From Stenotrophomonas sp. (GTDB lineage Bacteria; Pseudomonadota; Gammaproteobacteria; Xanthomonadales; Xanthomonadaceae): a DNA stretch of 10,133 nt. The position numbers and the translations under genes were made by a program. Below, piece after piece: positions 1 to 6,894 of this stretch. Location: assembly GCA_003510825.1 (NCBI GenBank), contig DOKO01000113.1, positions 511 through 10,643 on the forward strand, written 5' to 3'. The notes beneath the pieces are model-generated. The model worked only from the letters and a program-made list of their open reading frames with translations, searched no databases and was not told the DNA's origin. How positions within the stretch are numbered: position 1 is the stretch's first letter; the number at the start of each line of letters is the position of its first letter.

Positions 1-120
1 CGGTGCGGCCACCATGAAGATGATCAGCAACACCAGCATCACGTCGATGAAGGGCGTGACGTTGATCTCGTGGCTTTCCTGCAGATCTGCATCATCGTCA
101 CGCGGGCCGGGTGCCATCAT
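1..120 (-). CDS. exbD: ExbD biopolymer transport protein, N-terminal part (gene runs off the window)
   Basis: The first 40 codons of an ExbD/TolR-family protein are visible. ExbD is an inner-membrane subunit of the ExbB-ExbD proton channel that powers TonB and, through it, outer-membrane receptors. The fragment has a short acidic cytoplasmic head (DDDAD at residues 8-12), then INVTPFIDVMLVLLIIFMV, the family's single transmembrane helix. Asp26 sits where ExbD carries its essential membrane aspartate. The start at 120 is an ATGATG, so initiation could be one codon later. Its ATGA overlaps the exbB stop, which indicates translational coupling. The periplasmic domain lies outside the window. TolR is an alternative, but linkage to a TonB receptor and heme oxygenase favours ExbD. 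Confidence 0.93.
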   Translation of the reverse strand, partial: MMAPGPRDDDADLQESHEINVTPFIDVMLVLLIIFMVAAP

Positions 121-836
121 CCTGCGGTGCCTCCGGCGCGGTCGAGATCACGCGAGACCAGCAGCTGGACCGCCGTGCCAAGATCACCGGACAAGCGGCG
201 CAGCCCAGCCAGCACACGGGTGAAATGGTTGTAGACCAGCACCGCCGGAATCGCGGCGACCAGCCCCATCGCAGTGGCCAGCAGCGCCTCGGCGATGCCC
301 GGCGCGACCACGGCGAGGTTGGTGGTATTGCTCTGCGCGATGCCGATGAAACTGTTCATGATGCCCCACACGGTGCCGAACAGACCCACGAACGGCGCCA
401 GCGCACCGATGCTGGCCAGCACGCCGGTGCCGCTGCGCAGCTGCGCGGCGTGTTCCAGTTCGATGCGCTGTACGCGCGCGGCGACGCGCGCATTCAAGCC
501 CGTGCGGTCGGCGAGCTCGGCCGACTGCTGCAGCTCCTGTCGTGCCGCCTGCAGCAGCGCGTGCTGCAGGCCGCTCTGCAGATGCTCGGCATGGCCGACG
601 TCTTCCAGCGCGTTGGCGTCAAGCAGCGCCTGCCGTGCCGTGCGCAGGCAGCGCGCCTCGCGCTGGAACTGCCAGGCCTTGGCCGCCAGCACTGACCAGG
701 TGGCCAGCGACGCCAGTACCAGCAGCAGCATCACCGTCTTCACCACCGTATCGGCGGCCTGGTACATGCCCCACGGCGTCATCGCTGCCGGCGCGGTGGC
801 CAGCAGCACGTTCAGTTCGTTGCTCATTTGGATCAT
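117..836 (-). CDS. exbB: ExbB, MotA/TolQ/ExbB-family proton channel subunit
   Basis: This 239-residue protein has the ExbB layout: a transmembrane helix at about 30-52, a long charged cytoplasmic helical stretch (about 55-135), then two C-terminal helices (about 137-160 and 178-204). The conserved block GLFGTVWGIMNSFIGIA at 151-167 is typical of ExbB/TolQ. IAEALLATAMGLVAAIPAV in the last helix carries the conserved glutamate (Glu183). The protein forms the pentameric stator around ExbD that turns proton flux into TonB motion. The stop overlaps the exbD start. Start choice is uncertain: ATG at 836 gives MIQMSNELN, and ATG at 827 gives MSNELN with a weak GGA about 9 bases upstream. About 40 bases separate it from the upstream DUF454 gene, with a small GC hairpin and no U tract. 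It probably serves the heme receptor of the same operon. Confidence 0.93.
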   Translation of the reverse strand: MIQMSNELNVLLATAPAAMTPWGMYQAADTVVKTVMLLLVLASLATWSVLAAKAWQFQREARCLRTARQALLDANALEDVGHAEHLQSGLQHALLQAARQELQQSAELADRTGLNARVAARVQRIELEHAAQLRSGTGVLASIGALAPFVGLFGTVWGIMNSFIGIAQSNTTNLAVVAPGIAEALLATAMGLVAAIPAVLVYNHFTRVLAGLRRLSGDLGTAVQLLVSRDLDRAGGTAG

Positions 837-877
837 CCAGTCATCAGTGCGGCGGGCACGCCGTCAGCGCGGCCCGC

Positions 878-1291
878 TCAGGGTTCGGGGCGGGTCCACA
901 ACCACGCCAGCACGCAGGCCATGATGCTGACCACGATCACCGCGCTGGGCCGGTGCGGAATGGCGATTGCCGAGAACGTGCCGGCCAGCGTCATCGTGCA
1001 GGTCGCTGCCCACTTCGCGCGCCGTGGCAGCTTGCCGGCCTGCCAGTTGGCCAGCAGTGGCCCCAGCACGCGATGGCGCAGGATCCACGCATGCAGGCGC
1101 GGCGAAGAGCGTGCTGCCGCCCACGCGGACAGCAGCACGAACTCGGTGGTCGGCAGGCCCGGCGTCACCACACCCACCAGCGCCACGCCGAGGGCGACCA
1201 CGGCCAGCACCCGCAGCAGCACACGTTTCCAGCCGGTCGCCTGTGGCGGCGGCGTAGCGGTGTTGCCTGCGGATGGCGGCGTGCGGGGCAT
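878..1291 (-). CDS. DUF454 (YbaN-family) small inner-membrane protein
   Basis: This 137-residue protein belongs by sight to the DUF454/YbaN family. After a Pro/Thr-rich N-terminus and WKR (21-23) comes a hydrophobic helix (about 24-43), then the family signature VVTPGLPTTEFVLLSAWAAA (41-60) followed by RSSPRLHAWILRH. There is a Lys/Arg-rich linker (KLPRRAKW, 87-94) and a C-terminal pair of hydrophobic segments (about 96-110 and 117-133). Biochemical function is not established for the family. The start at 1291 lies 5 bases after the heme oxygenase stop (TGACTGCCATG) without a good Shine-Dalgarno, so it is probably translated by coupling. A longer reading upstream in this frame would overlap the heme oxygenase gene and is unlikely. 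Its place between hemO and exbB suggests, without proving, a role in heme or iron handling at the membrane. Confidence 0.88.
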   Translation of the reverse strand: MPRTPPSAGNTATPPPQATGWKRVLLRVLAVVALGVALVGVVTPGLPTTEFVLLSAWAAARSSPRLHAWILRHRVLGPLLANWQAGKLPRRAKWAATCTMTLAGTFSAIAIPHRPSAVIVVSIMACVLAWLWTRPEP

Positions 1292-1296
1292 GGCAG

Positions 1297-1914
1297 TCAG
1301 TCGTTCGCCGCCGTCGCGGTATCGAACACTTCGTTGACGAAGCCCTGCACCGTGCGGAACGCCTCGTTGGCCGCGGCCACCGCCTGCTCGCGCTCGGCGT
1401 CGGTCAGCGTCACCGCATCCAGTGCCTGGCTGAAGGCACGCCAGTGGCTCGCCACGCCTTCCTCCGGCAACGCCAGGTGGCGGGCACCGAAGTGGGCGCC
1501 GAGTGCCAGCTTCTGGCTGGCCAACTTGAACAGCACGGCACCGCCCAGGCGCGAGCCTTCGGCGACGTACAACCAGCCCAGCGCCACCGGCAGGGGCAGC
1601 GCATCGCCGTGGCGCAGCGCCTCCTGCGGTGCCGGCTGGCCGAGGTCGGCCAGGTCGGCGGCGGTGAGCGCGACGCGGTTGCGTGCGGCCAACCCCGGCA
1701 GCAGCACGGCCAGGTCGGTGCGCCGGTGCAGGCCATCCACGCACTGGTGGAAGCGATGCTGGACGCTGACGAACTGCGCGAACCGGGTACGGCTGGCGAA
1801 CAGGTCATACGCCATCAGGCGCTTGTCCAGGCGCTCGTGGGTTTCACGGGTCGCCGCCTTCAGGTGCGCGCTCAGCGGCAGGGTCGACGGTACCGGATCA
1901 AGGGATGCATTCAT
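1297..1914 (-). CDS. hemO: Biliverdin-producing heme oxygenase (PigA/HemO type)
   Basis: This 205-residue cytoplasmic enzyme opens heme to biliverdin, CO and ferrous iron. Similarity to Pseudomonas aeruginosa PigA/HemO, recalled from memory, runs over most of the length: LFASRTRFAQFV (38-49), LLPGLAAR (71-78), ADLADLG (86-92), ALGWLYVAEGSRLGG (111-125) and HFGARHLALPE (141-151). The proximal heme ligand should be His26 in RETHERL; the distal helix holds the flexible GSRLGG (120-125). Start 1914 is preferred: GGAG lies 9 bases upstream, whereas the ATG at 1920 is only 3 bases from it, and this start numbers the ligand as His26, as in PigA. It begins 20 bases after the receptor stop. Residues that steer cleavage in PigA differ here (see findings). 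Canonical product regiochemistry cannot be read directly. Confidence 0.95.
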   Translation of the reverse strand: MNASLDPVPSTLPLSAHLKAATRETHERLDKRLMAYDLFASRTRFAQFVSVQHRFHQCVDGLHRRTDLAVLLPGLAARNRVALTAADLADLGQPAPQEALRHGDALPLPVALGWLYVAEGSRLGGAVLFKLASQKLALGAHFGARHLALPEEGVASHWRAFSQALDAVTLTDAEREQAVAAANEAFRTVQGFVNEVFDTATAAND

Positions 1915-1934
1915 GGCCATGGTCTCCAGCCGGA

Positions 1935-4900
1935 TCAGAAGCGGTAGTTGAAGCTCATCTTCAGCGTGCGCCCGGGCGCCAGCATCGACGAACGGGTGAG
2001 CGGATCGATGTAGTAGAGGTTGCCCAGGTTGGTGCCGACCAGCTCGACGGTGGCGCGGTCGTTGATGCGCAGGTTCGCGTACGCGTCGTAGGTGGTGATG
2101 CGGCCCCACTGCAGCGGCGTATTGAGGTAGTACGAAATCATCGCGGACTGGGCGCCGTAGTTGCCGGTGAACACGCTTTCCTGCGGCGCGTGGTGGACGA
2201 TGCGGGTGCCCAGCTCCAGGCGGCCATCGAACAGGCGCGTGCCGATGGTCCAGTTGAAGGTGTAGCGCGGGATCGCCATGGTCACCAGGTAGCCACCGAC
2301 GAAGCCGGTGTCCACGCAGTTGGAAACACCCCCGGAGTTGTCGAGCAGCACCGCGGTGTGCTCGTCGCAGACGCGGTTCTCCAGGTTCCAGGCACCGCTG
2401 ATGTCGGTGAAGAAGCGGCCGTTGTCATAGCGGCCCTGCACCTCGATGCCACGGATGGTCTGCTCGTCGACGTTGCTGAAGGTCAGCTGCGGGCTACGCT
2501 CGATCACATCCTTGGTGCGGTGGTGGTAGTAGGCGATCTTCAGGTCGGCCAGCGGGTTGCCGTCCAGCAGCTGGCCGAAGTCCTGCACCCACGACACTTC
2601 GGTGTTGTAGGCGTGTTCCGGCTTCAGGCCATAGGTCGGCGGCGAGCTGGAGAAGCCGATGGTGCTTTCGAACAGCGCCGGATAGCGGCGTACCTGGCTG
2701 TGCCGCAGGTACACGCGCGAATGTTCGTTGAACTCCCAGGTCGCGGCGAACGACGGCACCCAGCCGGCGCCGCGCTTGCGCCGCGAGGTCGTATCGATGG
2801 TGGTCGCGGCAACCGGCTCGCCGTTGACCGTCTGGCCGGCGTAGGTGCCGCTGGACATGCAGGTGTAGCCACCGTTGGGCACGACCTTGGACAGGTCCAC
2901 CTCACCGTTGATGCAGGGATTGTCGGCACGGTTGTAGCGACCCTGGCCATCGTGCGCCCACAGCGTCTCGTGCTGGACCTCGTAGGTGGCCTCCGCCTGC
3001 ACCCGGTCGATGTCGGCCTGGGTCATGGCGTCGTACTCTTCGCGGCTGTAGCCGAACATCTCGTACATCCACCAGTTCGCCTCGCTGGATTCGCGGATGT
3101 CGGCCACGCGCTGGTCGATCTCCTGCTGGCTGTACGTCTCCAGCGTGGTCCAGGTCATCTGCCGGCCAGCGGTTTCGCTGGCGCTGCTGGCATAGATGCC
3201 GGCACGCTGCTGCCTGGCCAGGAACTCGTCGAAGGCCTGCCAGTTCTGGTAGCGCGCACCGGCGCTGAGCAGCAGCTTCTCAACCGGGCGCCATTCCAGC
3301 AGCGCGCTCAGGTCGTACTCGCGGCGCCAGCCGGCACGTGGCTTGGCGCTCCAGTAGCCACTGGTCTCCGGGTCGTTGTACTGGTCCTTCGAACGCAGGG
3401 TCTCCTTCTGGATGTTGCCGCCCACGGTCAGGTCCAGGCCGTCGAGCAGCTGCATCCTGTTGTCGAACGAGAAGCCGGTGCGCGCGTTGCGGCTGTTGGC
3501 GATGGCGGTGTTGCGGTAGTGCTCGGGGGTGTACCAGCGCTTGTCCAGCTCCGAGTACCAGTTCATGGCGTCGTTGGGCAGGCCACCGCTGCTGTAGGTG
3601 GCACTGTCGGTATCGGTGCGCCACAGGTTGGCGCGCAGGTCCACCCAGTCCAGGTTGGCCGGCCGCCACTTGTATTCCAGGTTCACCGCGCGCGCCTCGA
3701 CATGGCTCAGCGGCCACTGCGGGATGCCGTCGGTCACGGTGCGTTCCCACTGGATGCGCGAGGGCATGATCTCGCCGTACAGCGAATCGGTGTCACGCAC
3801 GTTGAGCTGCAGCACCTGCTCATCGCTCAACCGCCAGGTGGCTTTGACCAGCCACGATTCCATCCGGTTGGACGAATTGAGGATCTCCGAGCCGGTGGGA
3901 TAGACCTTGGCCAGGTACGGCACATAGTCGAAGTTGTTGACCGGCTCGTTGTCGTAGAACCCGCTGCCGTGACGGCCGGCGAAGTGGTTGCCTTTCTCGC
4001 GGAAGGCGTAGGCCGCCATCAGGTCGAAGTTGTCCTTGCGCAGGCCCAGTGCCAGGCGCCAGGCCTGGTCGTGGCCGAAGGTGCTGCCGCCGCCCTTGCT
4101 GCGCGGCTGCTTGTACAGGGTCGGGTCGTAGAAGTTGACCAGCCCGCCCGGAAAGCCGGGCACGCTGCCGATCGGCTGGCCGGTCACCAGCTGCGGCAGC
4201 TGCGGGTCCACCGCGTTGTCGCTGGCTTCCAGCTTCAGCTCGCCACCGAACACCTCACCCGGCGCGAGGATGTCATCCACGTCCAGCGTGGTCACCTGCA
4301 CCGCGCCACCCACCGAGGTGTTGGCGCCGCGCACCATCGCCGGCCCCTTGATGACCTGCATGCCGCCGATCAGGCTGGGATCGATGTAGTTGCGGTTGTT
4401 GGCGCCCATGTAGCCGCGCCACACCGTCAGCGCCTGTTCGGTGCCGTCGATGGTCAGCGGTACCCGCCCGGGCCCCTGGATGCCGCGGATGTTCGGGTCC
4501 AATGCGCCGCTGTTACGGGCATCGCCGCTGTAGACGTTGACCATGCCCTTGAATACATCGGCCGGAGCCGCGCCTTTGTAGCGCTCGATCTGCTCGCGGC
4601 CGGCATACACGGTGGACAGGTCGAGATCGTAGACGTTGTCATAGCCGCGTTCGTCGCGCGCCGCGCCGGTCGGGTCGACCGGGCGTTCGCCGCCCACGCG
4701 CAGGGTGTCGGTGACGATGGTGGCGCTGCTGCCGGCCACGCGCTGGATGTTCCAGGCACCGCGGGTGACCTCGCGCGCCGCCAGCCCGCTGCCCGCCAGT
4801 GCCTGCTCCAGCGCCGCGCGCACGGTGTAGCGGCCCTGCAGCGCGCCCGCACTGCGGCCACTCACCAGCAACGGGTCGTAGCTGAGCGAGACGCCGGCCG

Positions 4901-5123
4901 CCGAGGCCACGCCGTCCAGGGTCTGGCCGAGGCCTGCGGCCGGCAGGTCCAGGTTGAAGCTGCGCTCGCCCTGGGCAGCAGGGGTCTGCGCGGCCGCCTG
5001 TTGCGGCAGCGGCAGGCTCAGTGCGAGCAGGCAGGCAAGGGCCAGCGAGTTACGGACGGCAGGGCGACGCAGGGGCATGGGGAGGGATCCAGGACGAAGA
5101 GAAAATGAGGGGGTTCTCTTCAT
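1935..5123 (-). CDS. TonB-dependent outer-membrane receptor with STN signalling domain, probable heme receptor
   Basis: The protein has 1062 residues from the chosen start. A signal peptide (hydrophobic core about 26-38, ending QQAAA|Q) precedes an STN domain (about 55-128), the part that contacts FecR in cell-surface signalling. A TonB-box-like DTLRVGG follows (139-145), then a plug domain (about 175-280, with RGIQGPGRVPLTIDG and VIKGPAMVRGANTSVGGAVQV), then a 22-strand-type barrel ending in aromatic NYRF. A helical Trp/Tyr/Glu-rich insert (about 636-735) and cysteine pairs 737/755 and 919/936 probably sit in extracellular loops. The substrate is inferred to be heme or a hemoprotein from the hemO neighbour; a clean FRAP/NPNL heme box is not visible, RYPALFE (813-819) occupying the comparable place. 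Start is uncertain: ATG 5174 overlaps the fecR stop with GAGG 4 bases upstream, ATG 5123 has no good site, ATG 5078 gives the most ordinary signal peptide. Confidence 0.92.
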   Translation of the reverse strand: MKRTPSFSLRPGSLPMPLRRPAVRNSLALACLLALSLPLPQQAAAQTPAAQGERSFNLDLPAAGLGQTLDGVASAAGVSLSYDPLLVSGRSAGALQGRYTVRAALEQALAGSGLAAREVTRGAWNIQRVAGSSATIVTDTLRVGGERPVDPTGAARDERGYDNVYDLDLSTVYAGREQIERYKGAAPADVFKGMVNVYSGDARNSGALDPNIRGIQGPGRVPLTIDGTEQALTVWRGYMGANNRNYIDPSLIGGMQVIKGPAMVRGANTSVGGAVQVTTLDVDDILAPGEVFGGELKLEASDNAVDPQLPQLVTGQPIGSVPGFPGGLVNFYDPTLYKQPRSKGGGSTFGHDQAWRLALGLRKDNFDLMAAYAFREKGNHFAGRHGSGFYDNEPVNNFDYVPYLAKVYPTGSEILNSSNRMESWLVKATWRLSDEQVLQLNVRDTDSLYGEIMPSRIQWERTVTDGIPQWPLSHVEARAVNLEYKWRPANLDWVDLRANLWRTDTDSATYSSGGLPNDAMNWYSELDKRWYTPEHYRNTAIANSRNARTGFSFDNRMQLLDGLDLTVGGNIQKETLRSKDQYNDPETSGYWSAKPRAGWRREYDLSALLEWRPVEKLLLSAGARYQNWQAFDEFLARQQRAGIYASSASETAGRQMTWTTLETYSQQEIDQRVADIRESSEANWWMYEMFGYSREEYDAMTQADIDRVQAEATYEVQHETLWAHDGQGRYNRADNPCINGEVDLSKVVPNGGYTCMSSGTYAGQTVNGEPVAATTIDTTSRRKRGAGWVPSFAATWEFNEHSRVYLRHSQVRRYPALFESTIGFSSSPPTYGLKPEHAYNTEVSWVQDFGQLLDGNPLADLKIAYYHHRTKDVIERSPQLTFSNVDEQTIRGIEVQGRYDNGRFFTDISGAWNLENRVCDEHTAVLLDNSGGVSNCVDTGFVGGYLVTMAIPRYTFNWTIGTRLFDGRLELGTRIVHHAPQESVFTGNYGAQSAMISYYLNTPLQWGRITTYDAYANLRINDRATVELVGTNLGNLYYIDPLTRSSMLAPGRTLKMSFNYRF

Positions 5124-5170
5124 TGCCCGGCGACGCGGCAGAAAGGGACATGCCCCGACTGCCACGGCGC

Positions 5171-6163
5171 TCATGCCGCCTCGACCATCACCCACAGCCG
5201 GCTGCGGTAGCGCACTTTCAGCGGGAAACCCGCCTGCAGCAGGGCCAGGGCGGTGTCGGTGTCCTGCAGCTGGAACACGCCCGACACCGGCAGCCAGGCA
5301 ATGTCCGGGTCGCAGCGCACCACGCCGGTGCGATAGCGGGCCAGCTCGGCCAGCAGCTCGCCCAATGGCATCGCCGTGGCATGCAGCGCGCCCTGCACCC
5401 ACGCCATGCTGTTGCGCTGCAGGGGCTGCAGCACACCGATCGAAGTGGCATCAAACAGCACCTGCTGGCCGGCCTGGACCACCCGCGTGGCCTGCCCGGC
5501 GCCATCCAGCGTGAGCTGCACCGTGCCCTCCTCCACGCCCAGCCGCGCGTGGTCGTCCCACAGCCGCACCGCGAAGCGCGCGGCCTGGGTCAACACGCTG
5601 GCCTGCTGCAGCTGCAACAGCAGCGGACGCGCCGGCAACAGCGTGTCCAGCGCGGCCTGCACCTGCAGTTCGCCGCGCAGCAGGCGCAGGCGCCGCTGGC
5701 GGGCACTGAAATCGAGGGCGACGCGGGTATCGGTGTTGAGGGTCAGCACGCTGCCATCGTCGAGCCGCATCTGCCGGCGCTCGCCGATGGCGGTCACCAG
5801 ATCGGCCTGCAGGTACTGCCACGGCTCGCGCTGCACCGCCAGGCGGGTGAGCGGTGCGCCCACCAGCAGGCCGACCAAGGCGGACAGCACCGCGCGGCGC
5901 CCGCGCATGCTGCGCCGGGCCTGGCGCAGCGGTGCGCTGCCCACTGGCGCGGGCACGTCCTCCAGCAGACCTGCCAGGCGTTCGGCACGGCCCCAGGCCC
6001 GGGCGTGGATGTCACTGGCGGCCAGCCAGTCGCGCCATGCCAGGCGCTCGCCTTCGTCCAGGTCGCCTTCGCGGAAGCGCAGCAGCCACTCGGCGGCTTC
6101 CTGCAGCACCGGCAGCGGAATCGGACCTTCACTGGTGGCCAGTGGCTCGCGCACGCTGCTCAT
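5171..6163 (-). CDS. fecR: FecR-family anti-sigma / sigma regulator
   Basis: This 330-residue inner-membrane regulator passes the receptor signal to the FecI-type sigma factor. Its N-terminal cytoplasmic domain (DUF4880-like, about 20-63: EAAEWLLRFREGDLDEGERLAWRDWLAAS) should bind the sigma factor. One transmembrane segment follows (about 91-110, AVLSALVGLLVGAPLTRLAV). The periplasmic FecR domain spans about 120-240 (LVTAIGERRQMRLDDGSVLTL, LLRGELQVQ), and a C-terminal STN-like module (about 258-328, GALHATAMPLGELLAELARY) should meet the receptor's STN domain. The start at 6163 overlaps the sigma stop (ATGGAATGA), so the pair is coupled. A start 18 bases upstream (MHAGDG) is possible but less likely. 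The stop TGA overlaps an in-frame ATG for the receptor. Confidence 0.93.
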   Translation of the reverse strand: MSSVREPLATSEGPIPLPVLQEAAEWLLRFREGDLDEGERLAWRDWLAASDIHARAWGRAERLAGLLEDVPAPVGSAPLRQARRSMRGRRAVLSALVGLLVGAPLTRLAVQREPWQYLQADLVTAIGERRQMRLDDGSVLTLNTDTRVALDFSARQRRLRLLRGELQVQAALDTLLPARPLLLQLQQASVLTQAARFAVRLWDDHARLGVEEGTVQLTLDGAGQATRVVQAGQQVLFDATSIGVLQPLQRNSMAWVQGALHATAMPLGELLAELARYRTGVVRCDPDIAWLPVSGVFQLQDTDTALALLQAGFPLKVRYRSRLWVMVEAA

Positions 6164-6669
6164 TCCATCGCCTGCATGCACGCGGCCATCGCACAGACGA
6201 TGTCGCGCTTGATGGTGCGCTCGGTCACCCCGAAGCGCTCGGCGATGACCGCATAGGTCAGCCCATCCAGCTGCGAGAGCAGGAAGGCCTCGCGGGTGCG
6301 CATCGGCAGGGCATCCAGCAGGCGGTCGATGCGCATCAGTGCCTCCAGCGCGATCTGCCGCTGCTCCTCGTCCGGCACCAGGGCTTCAGGCAGGTTGGCC
6401 AGCACATCCAGCCAGGCACGCTCCAGCGCGCGGCGCTGCCAGAGGTTGATGACCAGGCCGTTGGCGATGCGCGTCAGATAGGCGCGCGGCTGTTCCAGCG
6501 TCGGCAGGCTGGGCTTCTGCAGCAGGCGTACGAAGGTGTCCTGGGCCAGATCGGCGGCGGCCTCGTCGGCTGACATCCGGCGGCGCAGCCACTGCAGCAG
6601 CCAGCCGTGGTGTGCGGCATAGAGCCCCTTCAGCGAATCGGAAGCCGGCGGTGGCGGGGCGCTGGACAT
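6160..6669 (-). CDS. fecI: FecI-type ECF RNA polymerase sigma factor
   Basis: This 169-residue sigma factor has both ECF regions. Sigma region 2 spans about 12-78, with AADLAQDTFVRLLQKP (38-53) and PRAYLTRIANGLVINLWQRR (61-80). Sigma region 4 spans about 110-163, with LDALPMRTREAFLLSQLDGLTYAVIAERFGVTERTIKRDI (118-157), the helix-turn-helix that reads the -35 element. Together with FecR and an STN-bearing receptor it forms an iron-starvation signalling set: ligand binding at the receptor frees the sigma factor. Start 6669 is the only reasonable ATG; no strong Shine-Dalgarno is visible before it. A Fur-like site ends 17 bases upstream. Its specific target promoter cannot be identified here, since fecR and the receptor are downstream in the same transcript. 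Confidence 0.93.
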   Translation of the reverse strand: MSSAPPPPASDSLKGLYAAHHGWLLQWLRRRMSADEAAADLAQDTFVRLLQKPSLPTLEQPRAYLTRIANGLVINLWQRRALERAWLDVLANLPEALVPDEEQRQIALEALMRIDRLLDALPMRTREAFLLSQLDGLTYAVIAERFGVTERTIKRDIVCAMAACMQAME

Positions 6670-6685
6670 GGACGTAAATCGCGAA

Positions 6686-6700
6686 TAGGAATCACTATCA
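6686..6700 (-). promoter_or_regulatory. Candidate Fur box and promoter region for the fecI operon
   Basis: Read on the minus strand, TGATAGTGATTCCTA matches the 7-1-7 Fur consensus TGATAAT-N-ATTATCA at 10 of 14 defined positions; the left half is good and the right half degenerate. It overlaps GATAGT, a plausible -10 element (4 of 6). A possible -35 (TTGCAC) lies about 20 bases further upstream, which is longer than ideal. Iron repression of a FecI-type sigma gene by Fur is the expected arrangement, so context supports the call more than the sequence alone. Confidence 0.4.
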
Positions 6701-6751
6701 TCTTCTATGTGGGCGTGGCGTGCAAACCAGGGTGCCTCTGTACGCGCTTCT

Positions 6752-6776
6752 GTAGAGCCGACCCCATGCTCGACTC
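6752..6776 (+). repeat. SMAG-like (GTAG-headed) REP stem-loop
   Basis: The element starts with GTAG (6752-6755), whose final G opens an imperfect 7-bp stem: GAGCCGA (6755-6761) against TCGACTC (6770-6776), one mismatch, with an 8-base loop CCCCATGC. This fits the description of SMAG elements, short GTAG-headed palindromes dispersed in Stenotrophomonas maltophilia and mobilised by RAYT transposases. Only one copy is seen in the window and no RAYT gene is present, so the call rests on form. Confidence 0.5.
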
Positions 6777-6796
6777 GTGTCTGCGCGAACTGTCGT

Positions 6797-6819
6797 TTTT
6801 GCCTAGAAAACAGGCAAAA
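6797..6819. promoter_or_regulatory. Perfect 8-bp AT-rich inverted repeat, possible operator
   Basis: TTTTGCCT (6797-6804) and AGGCAAAA (6812-6819) are exact reverse complements around a 7-base AGAAAAC spacer. The stem is too AT-rich and lacks the GC core expected of an intrinsic terminator in this genome. Its placement in the AT-rich part of the intergenic block, upstream of both divergent transcription units, suits a protein-binding dyad. No regulator can be assigned. Confidence 0.3.
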
Positions 6820-6894
6820 CAGGCCGATTGCGATAATTGATTTTTCCTCTCGCGAACTGCGGATTCATCAGAACAATTGATTGGTGCGTCACGA

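Noticed and set aside
837..877. GC hairpin between DUF454 and exbB as an intrinsic terminator
   Set aside because: The 5-bp stem has no following U tract and sits inside what looks like a single operon.
1905..5108. A 1067-codon open frame on the plus strand opposite the receptor
   Set aside because: It is the antisense shadow of the TonB-dependent receptor, produced by GC-rich third-position bias. The minus strand has signal peptide, STN, plug and barrel; the plus-strand translation is His/Val/Gly/Ala-rich with no domain.
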